Source of the DNA: Neoroseomonas lacus
GTDB lineage: Bacteria; Pseudomonadota; Alphaproteobacteria; Acetobacterales; Acetobacteraceae
Assembly (NCBI RefSeq): GCF_014644535.1
Contig: NZ_BMKW01000004.1
Span: 310,001 to 374,000, forward strand
DNA: 64,000 nucleotides
Direction of reading: 5' to 3'
Translations under genes and position numbers: made by a program
Shown: positions 52,882 to 62,404 of the stretch, piece by piece
Layout: each line of letters opens with the position of its first letter
How positions within the stretch are numbered: position 1 is the stretch's first letter
The notes under the pieces: model-generated
Databases searched by the model: none
The model's input: the letters and a program-made list of their open reading frames with translations, nothing else
Told to the model about the DNA's origin: nothing

Positions 52882-53514
52882 TCAGCGCTCCAGATGACGA
52901 TTGTCCATGCCGCGATAAACCACCAGCGCGCGCGCCTCCCGCAGGCTGGGCGTCATCTCCAGCCAATCGAGGAATTCCACCAGCACCTTGCCGGTGATGT
53001 CCGCCACCCGACGGCGATGCGCCTGTTCCGGCGTGAACCAACCGAGATGTTCCAACTCCCCCGATCCGGCGATCTCGCCATGCACGGCCTCGGCGGGGGC
53101 GGCGAGGAAACGGGCATTGAAACGGATCGGTCGGCCCCCCGGCGTGACCGCGCGGCAGACGTAATGCAACGCGGCGAGGTCGGCCGCGACACCATCGCCG
53201 CGCCGTTCGCCCAGCACCAGGCCGGTTTCCTCGAACAATTCACGCGCCGCGGCAATGCCCAGGGCGCGCGCGCGGGCCGGGGTCGCGCGGCGTTCCAGCA
53301 TGGCGCGCACGACGGGCTGCAATTCGCTGACGGCGGGCTGGCGATGGTCGTCCGGATCGACGCGGCCGCCGGGGAACACCATCACATCGGGCATGAAGCG
53401 ATGCTTCGCGTGGCGCTGGCCCATCAGCACTTCCGGGCCTGACGGGCCGATACGCCACAGGATCAGGCTCGCCGCGTCGCGCGGTTTCACGATGCGGCGC
53501 GACCGGCCTTCCAC
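52882..53514 (-). CDS. NUDIX hydrolase
   Basis: A 210-residue NUDIX protein. The Nudix box is visible as GIAAARELFEETGLVLGE (the REx2EExG core), preceded by FMPDVMVFPGGRVDP. It hydrolyses nucleoside diphosphate-linked molecules such as NADH, CoA or ADP-ribose. The start is uncertain: a GTG at 53514 or a TTG nearer the upstream gene are in frame. It lies 31 bp after the nitroreductase and may be co-transcribed. The 293 bp at 52589-52881 hold a CCGGCATGC...GCATGCCGG hairpin and nothing coding. Confidence 0.85.
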   Translation of the reverse strand: MEGRSRRIVKPRDAASLILWRIGPSGPEVLMGQRHAKHRFMPDVMVFPGGRVDPDDHRQPAVSELQPVVRAMLERRATPARARALGIAAARELFEETGLVLGERRGDGVAADLAALHYVCRAVTPGGRPIRFNARFLAAPAEAVHGEIAGSGELEHLGWFTPEQAHRRRVADITGKVLVEFLDWLEMTPSLREARALVVYRGMDNRHLER

Positions 53515-53545
53515 ATCTGCGCCACCGGGGTTGTCCGCCGTCGGG

Positions 53546-54358
53546 TCAGTCAAGCGCGAAGCCCCGCAGCCGCAGCCAGGTGCGGAAGCCGAAGCGTTCC
53601 GGCACGGAAAGCTGCCGCGCCGAATTCTCCGACCAGGTGCAGCCTTCCGGCGCGGGCCCGTGCACATCCGGGTAGCGCGGCTTCTGCTTCGGGCGCAGCG
53701 CGTCATACTCGGCCAGCGCCGTCGGCAGGCCCGCATCGTCATAGATCTCGCGATGGACGACGACCGAGGGCGGCAGGCGCGGCGTCGGCTCGTTGCGCGC
53801 CTCCGGCCAACCCAGCGTCAGCCCGGCCACCGGATAGACGCCGTCGGGCAGGCCGAACAGTGGCGCGACCTTCTCGATATGGCTGCGCACATAGGAAATC
53901 GGGCAGGTGCCGAGCCCGGCGGCATCGGCCGCCGCGATCGCCATGCCCATCGCCAGCGCTGCATCCACCGCGGTGTTGAGGAAGGTGTCCATGTTGTTGT
54001 TCGCGTGCGTGCGCCCGTGACGCTCGCAGGCGCGCTGGCCGCGGCGCATGTCGCCGCAGAAAAGCAGCAGCACCGGCGCGTCCTTGATCCAGGGCATGCT
54101 GCCGATCCAGTCGGCCACCTTGGCGATCTTGGCCGGGTCCTGCGTGACGATGATCGAGAATTGCTGCAGGTCCGACTTCGACGGCGCCGATTGCGCCGCC
54201 GCCAGCACGGTGTCGAGCAGCGCGTCGTCGACCGCCTCGGCCCGGTAGCGCCGCGTCACGCGACGGTCGAGCAATGCCGCAAGGGCCGGCGGGATCTCCA
54301 GCGGCGGTGCGAAGGGCAGGGTGCCGAAGCGGGCGCGGATCAGGTCATCGGGGGTCAT
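53546..54358 (-). CDS. Nitroreductase-family flavoprotein
   Basis: A 270-residue NfsB/FRase-like nitroreductase. RRVTRRYRAEAVDDALLD opens the FMN fold and AAQSAPSKSDLQQFSIIV continues it; AAADAAGLGTCPISYVR and VAGLTLGWPE are later blocks. It reduces nitro compounds or quinones with NAD(P)H. The ORF lies between the NUDIX gene and the acyl-CoA synthetase gene with short spacers. Confidence 0.88.
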   Translation of the reverse strand: MTPDDLIRARFGTLPFAPPLEIPPALAALLDRRVTRRYRAEAVDDALLDTVLAAAQSAPSKSDLQQFSIIVTQDPAKIAKVADWIGSMPWIKDAPVLLLFCGDMRRGQRACERHGRTHANNNMDTFLNTAVDAALAMGMAIAAADAAGLGTCPISYVRSHIEKVAPLFGLPDGVYPVAGLTLGWPEARNEPTPRLPPSVVVHREIYDDAGLPTALAEYDALRPKQKPRYPDVHGPAPEGCTWSENSARQLSVPERFGFRTWLRLRGFALD

Positions 54359-54379
54359 GGCGGCAGCCTCGCACGGTGT

Positions 54380-56431
54380 TCACGACCGGACCACCCAGGC
54401 ATCGGCGACGGTGACGCCCTGGCCCTCGGCATGGATGATCAGCGGGTTGATCTCGGCCTCCGCCACCTCCGCCACGGCGGCCAGGCGCGAGACGGCGACG
54501 ATCGCCCGCGCCAACGCGTTGAGGTCGCCCTTGGGCAGGCCACGCCAACCGGCGAGTGGCTTCAACCCCTTCACTTCCTCGATCATCGCGCGCGCTTCAG
54601 CCTCACTGACCGGGGCGCAGCGCAGCGCGGTGTCGCGATGCAACTCGGCCATCACGCCGCCGGCGCCGACCAGCACGACCGGGCCGGTCTCGGGGTCGCG
54701 GCGGAAGCCGAGGATCGCCTCCGCCAGCCCCTTCGCCATGGGCTGCACTAGAAAGCCGGTGATGGTCGCGCCAGGAGCCTTCGCCTGGACGCGGGCGCGC
54801 ATCTCCGTCGCCGCCACCTTCAATGCGACAGCATCGGCGATGCCCAGCGCCACGCCGCCAACCTCGGTCTTGTGGGCAAGGTCGGGCGACAGGATCTTCA
54901 GCGCCACCGGATAGCGCATGCCCTCCGGCACCGCCTCGGGCGAGGCCATCACCGCGATGCCGGTGTCCAGTCCAAGCGCGGCGAACAGCTTGCGCGCATC
55001 CGCCTCATCCGGCCGCGCCGGCAGGGTGTGGGCGACGGCCGCCGCGGCCGGCGCCGCGCGCGGCACCTGCCAGTCGAGATAGGCGCGCACCACATCGGCG
55101 CAGGATTCCGGCGTGCGGAAGGCCGGGATGCCAGCTTCGCCCAACATGCGCAGCGAGACATCCGCCTGCGGCACCAGGAAAGCCGCGACCGGCTTGGCCA
55201 GGCCCGATTGCGCCGCACCGACGATGCCCGCCACCGCGTCATGCGGACGGAATTGCGCGGAGGACCCGACCACCGACAGCACCAAGTCCGTCTGCGGGTC
55301 GGCCGCCAGCGCCGTCAGCGCCGCCTGCACCTTGTCCGCCCGCGTCCCCGCCAGCGTCACGTCGATCATCCGGCCATGATGCGGCAGGCCGGCGGCTTTC
55401 AGCGCCGCCACGGCGGCCTCGTCGGGCGCGCGCGTCTCGATGCCGGCGACGCCGAGCGCATCGACCGCCATCGCGCCGCCGCCGCCCGTCGTCGTCATCA
55501 CCGAGACGGCACGGTGCGGTGCGGTGATCGGCTTGCGGGAGACGAACAGGGCGGGAGCTTCGAGCAGCGCCTCGATCATCGTCACGCGGGCGATGCCATT
55601 GGCGCGGAAGAAGGCGTCGGCCGCCGCATCCGACCCTGCCAGCGCGCCGGTATGGCTGTTGGCCAGTTCCGCCCCGAAGGAGGACCGGCCCAGCTTGTAG
55701 GCGATGATCGGCTTGCCGGCGGCATGCGCGCGCCGGGCGGCTTCCTCCAGTAGGTCGGCGCGGCGGATGGCTTCGAGGAACAGCAGGATCGCATCGGTCT
55801 GCGGGTCGTCCACCAGCACCCCGGCGATCTCGCTGGCGGTCAGGTCGGCCTCGTTGCCAGTGCTGATCAGATGCGAAAAGCCAAGGCCGCGTGCCGCCCC
55901 GCGCGCCATGATCGCGCCGAGCATCGAGCCCGACTGCGACACCAGCGCGAGCCGCCCGGCGGGCAGGCTTTCCGCCTCCAGCGCCGCATTCACCGAACAG
56001 GCGCTGCGCGCATTGAGGTTGATCAGTCCCATCGAATTCGGCCCGAGGATGCGCACCCCCGCCGCCTTCGCCGTGGCGAGCAGCCTCTCCTGCCGCGCGA
56101 CGCCTTCCGGCCCGGCCTCGGCGAAACCGTCGGCCAGGATGCAGGCGACCGGAATACCCTTGGCCGCGACGTCGTTGATGACGCCTTCGACATGCTCGGT
56201 CGCCAGCAGCAGATAGGCGAGGTCGACCGGACCGGGGATGGCGGCGATCGAGGGATAGGACTTCTCGCCAAGGATCGTCTCGGCGCGGGGATTCACCGGA
56301 TACAGTTCGCCATCGAAGCCATGCTTGCGCAGATAGACCTGCGCGCGTGCCGTCAGCCGCGTCGGGTCCGCTGATGCACCAACCAGCGCGATGCGGCGTG
56401 GGTTCAGCAGGGCAGGGGCCAGGGCGGTCAT
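54380..56431 (-). CDS. NDP-forming acyl-CoA synthetase (acetate-CoA ligase family)
   Basis: A 683-residue ADP-forming acyl-CoA synthetase with fused alpha and beta parts. The N-terminal CoA-binding fold begins LNPRRIALVGASADPTRL, has ILGPNSMGLINLN and VSQSGSMLGAIMARGAARGL, and a phosphohistidine in NSHTGALAGSD. The C-terminal ATP-grasp part has PVALKILSPDLAHKTEVGGV and VVLVGAGGVMAELHRD. It interconverts acyl-CoA and acid with ADP or ATP. ATG at 56431; a further upstream reading is a shadow. Confidence 0.9.
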   Translation of the reverse strand: MTALAPALLNPRRIALVGASADPTRLTARAQVYLRKHGFDGELYPVNPRAETILGEKSYPSIAAIPGPVDLAYLLLATEHVEGVINDVAAKGIPVACILADGFAEAGPEGVARQERLLATAKAAGVRILGPNSMGLINLNARSACSVNAALEAESLPAGRLALVSQSGSMLGAIMARGAARGLGFSHLISTGNEADLTASEIAGVLVDDPQTDAILLFLEAIRRADLLEEAARRAHAAGKPIIAYKLGRSSFGAELANSHTGALAGSDAAADAFFRANGIARVTMIEALLEAPALFVSRKPITAPHRAVSVMTTTGGGGAMAVDALGVAGIETRAPDEAAVAALKAAGLPHHGRMIDVTLAGTRADKVQAALTALAADPQTDLVLSVVGSSAQFRPHDAVAGIVGAAQSGLAKPVAAFLVPQADVSLRMLGEAGIPAFRTPESCADVVRAYLDWQVPRAAPAAAAVAHTLPARPDEADARKLFAALGLDTGIAVMASPEAVPEGMRYPVALKILSPDLAHKTEVGGVALGIADAVALKVAATEMRARVQAKAPGATITGFLVQPMAKGLAEAILGFRRDPETGPVVLVGAGGVMAELHRDTALRCAPVSEAEARAMIEEVKGLKPLAGWRGLPKGDLNALARAIVAVSRLAAVAEVAEAEINPLIIHAEGQGVTVADAWVVRS

Positions 56432-56444
56432 GGAGGCGTCCGGT

Positions 56445-56894
56445 TCAGCGTGGCCCCTGCGCGACGCAACCGTCAGGCGGTTCGGTGGGCGGGGCGACAT
56501 GGATGGCGAGGAAGGCAGGTATCGGTGCGTCGGCCGGCAGCAGAGCGAGGTCGAGGTCGTGCAGCGTGATGTCGCCCTCCGCGATGCGTTGCCGCGTCGT
56601 GGCGCGGGCCAGCACTTCACGCGTCGGGCGGAGCACCGCCGCGCGTCGGCCGGTTTCGAGGCTCGGCAGGTCGCCGAACAGCACCACGGCATCGGGCCGC
56701 ACCCAGGGTGTCGCGGCCGGCAGCCGGTCGAGATGCCGCGCGACCGGCGAGAAGACGCAGGCCGCGTCGCGCAACACCGCTTCGAGCGTGCGTGTCGCCG
56801 GCAGGCGCTGGACCGCGTCCAGCACCACCGGCGGCACCTGCGACGCGGCGGGGAAGCCGACGGCGCAGAACGCCAGGGCCAGCACCCGCCGCAT
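56445..56894 (-). CDS. Secreted protein of unknown function
   Basis: A 149-residue protein with a signal peptide (MRRVLALAFCAVGFPAAS). The rest is helical with Leu/Ala and one central Cys (VLRDAACVFSP). No family is recognised. It lies 13 bp before the acyl-CoA synthetase start and 9 bp after the SDR stop, in the same direction, so it is part of the same transcription unit. Confidence 0.7.
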   Translation of the reverse strand: MRRVLALAFCAVGFPAASQVPPVVLDAVQRLPATRTLEAVLRDAACVFSPVARHLDRLPAATPWVRPDAVVLFGDLPSLETGRRAAVLRPTREVLARATTRQRIAEGDITLHDLDLALLPADAPIPAFLAIHVAPPTEPPDGCVAQGPR

Positions 56895-56903
56895 CGTCGA
56901 TCC

Positions 56904-57818
56904 TCAGATCGGATCCCAGGAGAACACGTCGCCCGACCGCTCGAGCTTCGAGAAGCCCTGCGCCAGCGACGGCAGCGCGTATTCGGCGATCGCTTCCGGC
57001 GTCCAGCCTTCCGACCGGTGCACCGACTTGATCGGGCGGATCTGGCTGTAGACGAACAGCTCGTTCATGCGCGGGGAGAAGATCTGCCCGGTCACGTCCT
57101 TCGCCGCATCCGAGGCCAGGAACACCGCCAGCGGCGCGTTCTTGTCCGGTGTCATCTGCATGATGCGCTCGACGCGGCGCTTCTGCTCCGGCGTCTCGGC
57201 CGGGATAGTGCCCGTCATGCGCGACCAGGCGAAGGGCGCGATGCAGTTCGACCGGACGTTGAAGCGCGACATGTCGAGCGCGATCGACTTCGACAGCCCG
57301 ACGATGCCGAGCTTCGCCGCCGAGTAGTTCGCCTGGCCGAAATTGCCGATCAGCCCCGAGGTCGAGGACATGTGCACATAGGCGCCGGACTGCTGCTGGC
57401 GAAAATGCGTCGCCGCCGCGCGCGAGACGTAGAAGGACCCGTTGAGGTGGACTGCGATCACCGCATCCCATTCCTCGACCGTCATGCGGTGGAAGATCTG
57501 GTCGCGCAGGATGCCGGCATTGTTCACGACGATGTCGATGCGGCCGAAATGATCCATCGCGGCCTGCACGATCTTCTGCGCCGAGGCCCAACCGGCCACG
57601 CTGTCGGCCGAGATCTCGGAGGTGCCGCCGTTCTGGGCGATGATCGCCTTGGTCTGCTGCGCCGGCGTCGCGTCCTGGCCTTCACCCGACACGGAGGCGC
57701 CGACGTCGTTGATGATGACCTTCGCCCCCTGGCCGGCCATCATGATGGCGATCTCGCGCCCGATGCCGTTGCCGGCCCCCGTGACGATCGCAACCTTGCC
57801 CTCGAGCATATTCGGCAT
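56904..57818 (-). CDS. SDR dehydrogenase, MFE-2 type (3-hydroxyacyl-CoA)
   Basis: A 304-residue SDR with an intact active site: TGAGNGIGREIAI, VNNAGILRDQIFHRMT, VHMSSTSGLIGNFGQ and NYSAAKLGIVG. The NNAGILRD block and the insertion after TGIxxx resemble the dehydrogenase domain of multifunctional enzyme 2 in beta-oxidation. It follows a GGAGGGAACGCC site. It heads the operon with the secreted protein and acyl-CoA synthetase genes and suggests fatty or aromatic acid oxidation. Confidence 0.9.
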   Translation of the reverse strand: MPNMLEGKVAIVTGAGNGIGREIAIMMAGQGAKVIINDVGASVSGEGQDATPAQQTKAIIAQNGGTSEISADSVAGWASAQKIVQAAMDHFGRIDIVVNNAGILRDQIFHRMTVEEWDAVIAVHLNGSFYVSRAAATHFRQQQSGAYVHMSSTSGLIGNFGQANYSAAKLGIVGLSKSIALDMSRFNVRSNCIAPFAWSRMTGTIPAETPEQKRRVERIMQMTPDKNAPLAVFLASDAAKDVTGQIFSPRMNELFVYSQIRPIKSVHRSEGWTPEAIAEYALPSLAQGFSKLERSGDVFSWDPI

Positions 57819-57941
57819 ATGGCGTTCCCTCCTCGGTCTTAGCCTGCTGACCTTCTAGCCCCGGCCCCGCGAGCCGTGAAGCCGGGTTGCCGGGATGCGA
57901 TCCGGCCCTAACATGGCATCCACCGAAAAAAGGGGACTTCA

Positions 57942-58709
57942 GTGTCGCTGGTGTCGCTGCAAGGCGTGGGCAAGACCTATCGCGGCCGCACGGGCGCGTG
58001 GGAGGCGGTGCGCGATTTCTCGCTCGACCTCGACGATGGGGAGTTCTTCTGCCTGCTCGGCACCTCCGGTTGCGGCAAGACCACTGTGCTGAACATGGTC
58101 GCAGGCTTCGAGCAGCCAAGTGCCGGGCGGATCCTGCTCGGCGGGGCGCCGGTCGATCGGCCCGGGGCCGACCGTGGCGTGGTCTTCCAGGGGCATGACA
58201 GCCTCTATGAATGGCTGACGGCGCTCGACAATATCGGCTTCGGGCTGCGCCTGCGTGGCATGGGCCGGCGCGAGCGCCGCGCCAAGGCCGAACATTACCT
58301 GCACATGGTCGGGCTGACCGGGCAGGGGGCGAAGCACCCGTCGGAACTCTCGGGTGGCATGAAGCAGCGCATCCAGATCGCCCGCGCACTGGCCAATGAC
58401 CCGCGCATCCTGCTGATGGACGAGCCCTTCGGTGCGCTCGACGCCATGACGCGCGCCGTGCTGCAGGGCGAGCTGTCGCGCATCTGGGCGGAAACCCGCA
58501 AGACCGTGCTGTTCATCACCCATGACATCGAGGAAGCCGTAGCCTTGGCGACGCGTGTCGGTGTGATGAAGCGTGGGCCCGGCGGCACGCTGAAGGCGGT
58601 GGTGCCGGTGGACCTGCCTTTCCCGCGCGAACGCACCTCGGATGCCTTCATGGCGGCCTTCCGCAGCGTCCATGCCTTGATTCATGACGAGATCCACGGT
58701 GCGCACTGA
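57942..58709 (+). CDS. ABC importer ATP-binding protein (TauB/SsuB type)
   Basis: A 255-residue ATPase. Walker A is GTSGCGKTTVLNM, the signature is LSGGMKQRIQIARAL, Walker B is ILLMDEPFGALDAMTRAV and the switch is FITHDIEEAVAL. It powers the importer with the permease at 58684 and the binding protein at 59515. A GTG start follows GGGGACTTCA. Divergent from the SDR gene across 123 bp. Confidence 0.92.
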   Translation: MSLVSLQGVGKTYRGRTGAWEAVRDFSLDLDDGEFFCLLGTSGCGKTTVLNMVAGFEQPSAGRILLGGAPVDRPGADRGVVFQGHDSLYEWLTALDNIGFGLRLRGMGRRERRAKAEHYLHMVGLTGQGAKHPSELSGGMKQRIQIARALANDPRILLMDEPFGALDAMTRAVLQGELSRIWAETRKTVLFITHDIEEAVALATRVGVMKRGPGGTLKAVVPVDLPFPRERTSDAFMAAFRSVHALIHDEIHGAH

Positions 58710-59466
58710 CAGCCGGCTTGCCACCGTCGCGGGCTATGTCGCCGGCTTCGCGCTGCTGTTCCTGATCTGGCACCTGGCGGCGACGCTGCTGGTGAAATCC
58801 ATCCTGTTCCCGCCGCCCTGGCCGGTCTTCGAACGCGCCGTCGTGCTGATCGAGGACAACATCCTGCAGGAACAGATCGTCGCCTCCATGCGGCGCATCC
58901 TGCTGGGCTTCGCGCTGGGCTCGGCGATCGGCATCCCCGTCGGCCTCGCCATCGGGTCCTTCCGCGTCGTTCGCTGGCTGCTGGAACCCTGGACGGAGTT
59001 CTTCCGCTTCATCCCTGCCGTAGCGATGATCACGGTCGCGGTGATCTGGTTCGGCATCGGGGAGGAAAGCAAGATTTTCCTGATCGCGTACACCACCGTC
59101 TTCGTCGTCGTCATCAGCACCGCCGCCGGCGTCGGTGCGGTGGGGCGCGATAAGATCCGCGCGGCGCAATGCCTCGGCGCGTCGCGGCTGCAAGTGTTCG
59201 CGCTGGTGGCGCTGCCGGCGACGGTGCCTTACATCCTCACCGGCATGCGGCTGGCGATGGCCAATGCCTTCGTCACCATCGTGGCGGCGGAGCTGATCGC
59301 GTCCAATGACGGCCTGGGCAAACTGCTGTGGGATGCACGCCTGTTCATGCAGATCGAAGACATCTTCGTCGCCCTGGTCGCGCTGGGGTTGCTGGGTTTC
59401 GCGACTGACCGGGTGTTCCGTTTCCTCATTCGAATCTTCGCCGGGCGGTTCAATGCGACAGTCTGA
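58684..59466 (+). CDS. ABC importer permease (TauC/SsuC type)
   Basis: A 260-residue permease. The EAA-type coupling loop is KIRAAQCLGASRLQVFALVAL, and six or so helices are visible. It overlaps the ATPase gene by 26 bp when ATG 58684 is used; GTG at 58699 is an alternative start. It forms a homodimeric channel in this class. Confidence 0.9.
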   Translation: MTRSTVRTDSRLATVAGYVAGFALLFLIWHLAATLLVKSILFPPPWPVFERAVVLIEDNILQEQIVASMRRILLGFALGSAIGIPVGLAIGSFRVVRWLLEPWTEFFRFIPAVAMITVAVIWFGIGEESKIFLIAYTTVFVVVISTAAGVGAVGRDKIRAAQCLGASRLQVFALVALPATVPYILTGMRLAMANAFVTIVAAELIASNDGLGKLLWDARLFMQIEDIFVALVALGLLGFATDRVFRFLIRIFAGRFNATV

Positions 59467-59514
59467 GCACGCCTATGGCGTGACGCCACCAATCGACCAA
59501 CAGGGAGAAACACG

Positions 59515-60474
59515 ATGAGTCGTCGCTCCATCCTCGCGCTGCCAGTAGCCGCCGCCGGTGCGTACATCCTGCCCGCCGCCGGCCAGTCCCCGACCCGCGT
59601 GACCATCGCGACCGGTGTCGACCCCTCTTTCGCACCCTATTACGTCGCCAAGGAAGGCGGCTTCTTCGAGCGCAATGGGCTCGACGTCACGGTCAATACC
59701 GGCCCCTCGGGCAGCGCCATGATCGCCTTCCTGATCGGCAACCAGGTCAATTCCGCCTATGGCGCGGAACAGGCCGGCGTCTCGGCCAATGTGCGCGACC
59801 CGAACATCGTCGCGGTCGCCGAGGGCACCGCGCTGCTGCGCTGGATCAGCGTGCTGGCCCGCGGCATCACCACCATGGAGGAGCTGAAGGGCAAGCGCGT
59901 CGGCGTCGCGCGCGGCACCGGGTCGGAGACCTTCTGGCTGTCCGTCGTCGCCAAGCTGAACCTCAACCCGGCCGACTACACCATCGTCAATGTCGAGGCG
60001 CCGGAGATGGTCGCGGCTCTCGAACGCGGCAACATCGACGCCTTCGCGGTGTGGGAGCCCTGGCCGACCCGCGCGCAACGCGCCATCCCCAACACGCATA
60101 TCCTGGTAAACAACGAGGCGATCCAGATCGTCCGCAACTTCGTCTACATGAACAAGGCCTGGGCGACCGAGAACCGGGCGACCACCGAGAAGCTGATGAA
60201 GTCGCTGATCCAGGCGCAGGAATTCATCGAGAGCAACAAGGAGGACGCCGCCCGCCAGGTCGCGCGCTTCCTGCGCCAGGACCGCGTCCTGGTCGCCGAA
60301 CTGATGACCAAGGTGGCTTATCGCATGAACCTGACGGCCGACAGCGTGGCCAATATCCAGCTCGCCATCGACCAGTTGCGCGGCATGAACCGGCTCGAAC
60401 GCCCGGTAACCACGGCGGATGTGATCTGGACCGAGCCGCTGCGCTGGGTCGCGCCCGACCGCGTGCGGATCTGA
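59515..60474 (+). CDS. ABC importer substrate-binding protein (SsuA/TauA type)
   Basis: A 319-residue periplasmic protein. The signal sequence is MSRRSILALPVAAAGAYILP, with twin Arg. VTIATGVDPSFAPYYVAKEG opens the binding domain; LKGKRVGVARGTGSETF, ALERGNIDAFAVWEPWPTRA and ANIQLAIDQLRGM are the nitrate/sulfonate/taurine blocks. Ligand class is sulfonate, nitrate or an aromatic acid; not determined. It ends 4 bp before the cyclopropane synthase gene, in the same operon. Confidence 0.92.
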   Translation: MSRRSILALPVAAAGAYILPAAGQSPTRVTIATGVDPSFAPYYVAKEGGFFERNGLDVTVNTGPSGSAMIAFLIGNQVNSAYGAEQAGVSANVRDPNIVAVAEGTALLRWISVLARGITTMEELKGKRVGVARGTGSETFWLSVVAKLNLNPADYTIVNVEAPEMVAALERGNIDAFAVWEPWPTRAQRAIPNTHILVNNEAIQIVRNFVYMNKAWATENRATTEKLMKSLIQAQEFIESNKEDAARQVARFLRQDRVLVAELMTKVAYRMNLTADSVANIQLAIDQLRGMNRLERPVTTADVIWTEPLRWVAPDRVRI

Positions 60475-60478
60475 CGAC

Positions 60479-61777
60479 ATGACCGATAAGCGCACCGAAG
60501 GGGTCCGGCGACTGGCGGCCCATGTCGCCGGCCAACTCAAGGCAGACCTGACGCTGCGATTGTGGGACGGTTCCGAGGTCCCGCTTGGCCCAGCGCCGAG
60601 CGGCGACTTGGCCATCGCCATCCGCGACCCCGCGGTGCTGACGCGCATGGTCCGCCGGCCTCGCCTGTCGACGCTGATCGAAGCCATGGCGGCCGGCGAC
60701 ATCGCGCTCGAGGGCGGCACGCTGCTCGACCTCGCGGCGCGCGCGGAACATGGCCGGCGCGGGCTGCTCAAGCGACTGGACAAGATGCAGGTCGCCCGCG
60801 CGCTGCTGCCCTTCGCCTTCGGGCCCGGCAAGGGGGGCGGCAACCACGCCTTCTCCGGCCCCGGCGACGCGGCGCGCTACGGGCAGGGGCGCGACGACAA
60901 GGCGCTGATGCATTTCCACTACGACCTGTCGAACGCCTTCTACGCGCTCTTTCTCTGCCCGGAGATGGTCTATACCTGCGCCTACTTCCCCACGCCCGAG
61001 ACGACGCTGGAGGAAGCTCAAATCGCCAAGCTCAACATCGTCTGCCGCAAGCTCCGCCTGCAACCCGGCGAACGGATGCTCGACATCGGCTGCGGCTGGG
61101 GCGGGCTGGTCTGCCACGCGGCCAGGCATTACGGCGTCAAGGCGCACGGCGTGACGCTGGCCGAGGAACAATACGCCTACGCGGTGGACAAGGTGAAGCG
61201 CCTCGGCCTGGAGGACCGCGTCACCATCGAGCTGACCGACTTCCGCACGCTGCAGGCCGAACCCTTCGACAAGGTCGCGAGCGTCGGCATGTATGAGGCG
61301 GTCGGCCTCGACAATCGCGAGGGATATTTCGCGCGCATCCGTGAATTGCTGCGCCCGCGCGGCGCCTATCTGCATCACGCCATCGCCCGGCCGATGAAAC
61401 GCGACGAAAAGACCTTCCGCAAGAAACGCCCGGAATTCGAGGCGCTGACCCGCTACATCTTCCCCGGCGGCGAACTCGACCACATTGGCGCCGAGCACGA
61501 CGCGCTGGAGCGCAACGGCTTCGAGATCCACGATGTCGAGGGGCTGCGCGAGCATTACGGTCGCACCTGCCGAGCCTGGACCGAACGGTTGTACGCCAAT
61601 CGCGAGGCCGCGGCGCAGGAGGTCGGCTACGCCAAGACGCAGATCTGGATGACCTACCTGGCCGGCTGCGCTCTGGCCTTCGAGCGCGGCACGGTCGGCA
61701 TCTACCAGACGCTGGCGACGAAGCGGGCGCGCGGGCCTTCGGGACTGCCGCTGACGCGGGCCGACCTCTACGCATGA
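60479..61777 (+). CDS. cfa: Cyclopropane-fatty-acyl-phospholipid synthase
   Basis: A 432-residue SAM-dependent methyltransferase. The N-terminal region has DKALMHFHYDLSNAFYALFL, FPTPETTLEEAQIAKLN, and the SAM motif ERMLDIGCGWGGLVCHAA; FDKVASVGMYEAVG and THFRKKRPEF-like segments follow. It adds a methylene bridge to membrane unsaturated fatty acids, protecting against acid and stress. It lies 4 bp after the ABC binding protein gene, an unusual partner; its ATG follows GATCTGACGAC. Confidence 0.92.
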   Translation: MTDKRTEGVRRLAAHVAGQLKADLTLRLWDGSEVPLGPAPSGDLAIAIRDPAVLTRMVRRPRLSTLIEAMAAGDIALEGGTLLDLAARAEHGRRGLLKRLDKMQVARALLPFAFGPGKGGGNHAFSGPGDAARYGQGRDDKALMHFHYDLSNAFYALFLCPEMVYTCAYFPTPETTLEEAQIAKLNIVCRKLRLQPGERMLDIGCGWGGLVCHAARHYGVKAHGVTLAEEQYAYAVDKVKRLGLEDRVTIELTDFRTLQAEPFDKVASVGMYEAVGLDNREGYFARIRELLRPRGAYLHHAIARPMKRDEKTFRKKRPEFEALTRYIFPGGELDHIGAEHDALERNGFEIHDVEGLREHYGRTCRAWTERLYANREAAAQEVGYAKTQIWMTYLAGCALAFERGTVGIYQTLATKRARGPSGLPLTRADLYA

Positions 61778-62229
61778 GCGACGCGGTCTTCCGCGCGGCG
61801 ACGGCGGCCGATGTGCCGGCGATTATCGCGCTGCTCGCCGACGATGTGCTCGGCGCGGCGCGTGAACGGCCGGGCGACCCGGCCTATGACGCCGCCTTTG
61901 CCGCCATTGCAGCGGACCCCAACCAGCTGCTGGCGGTGGCCGAGGTGGGTGGCCGCATCGTCGGCTGCCTGCAATTGACCTTCATCCCGGGCATCTCCCA
62001 TCGCGGCGCATGGCGCGGCCAGATCGAGAGCGTGCGCATCGGCGCCGACCAACGCGGCAGCGGTCTCGGCCGGCGGATGATGGTATGGGCGATGGACCAG
62101 TGCCGCGCACGCGGCTGCCGGCTGGTGCAACTCACCACCGACAAATCGCGCGCCGATGCGAAGCGCTTCTATGAAACCCTCGGTTTCGTCGCGAGCCATG
62201 AGGGGATGAAGACCATATTGCGGCGCTGA
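61774..62229 (+). CDS. GNAT-family N-acetyltransferase
   Basis: A 151-residue GNAT protein. The acetyl-CoA loop is IGADQRGSGLGRRMMVWAMDQ (Q/RxxGxG/A), and LVQLTTDKSRADAKRFYETLGF is the closing block. It transfers an acetyl group to an amine; substrate is unknown. It overlaps the cfa stop by 4 bp (ATGA), so they are coupled. Confidence 0.9.
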   Translation: MSDAVFRAATAADVPAIIALLADDVLGAARERPGDPAYDAAFAAIAADPNQLLAVAEVGGRIVGCLQLTFIPGISHRGAWRGQIESVRIGADQRGSGLGRRMMVWAMDQCRARGCRLVQLTTDKSRADAKRFYETLGFVASHEGMKTILRR

Positions 62230-62404
62230 ATCACGGCCCTGCACGCCGACGCGACCACGGGGCCACGCTATGCTGATGTTCCCCGCCTCGGAGAGCGTCG
62301 CATGTCGATCTTCGAGATGCCTCTGCCGCGCCCCTCGTCCGATGGCAGGACCGCTTCCCGGATTGACGCACCGGACGGGGCGGATCCCGGCCGGCGCGCG
62401 CGCC

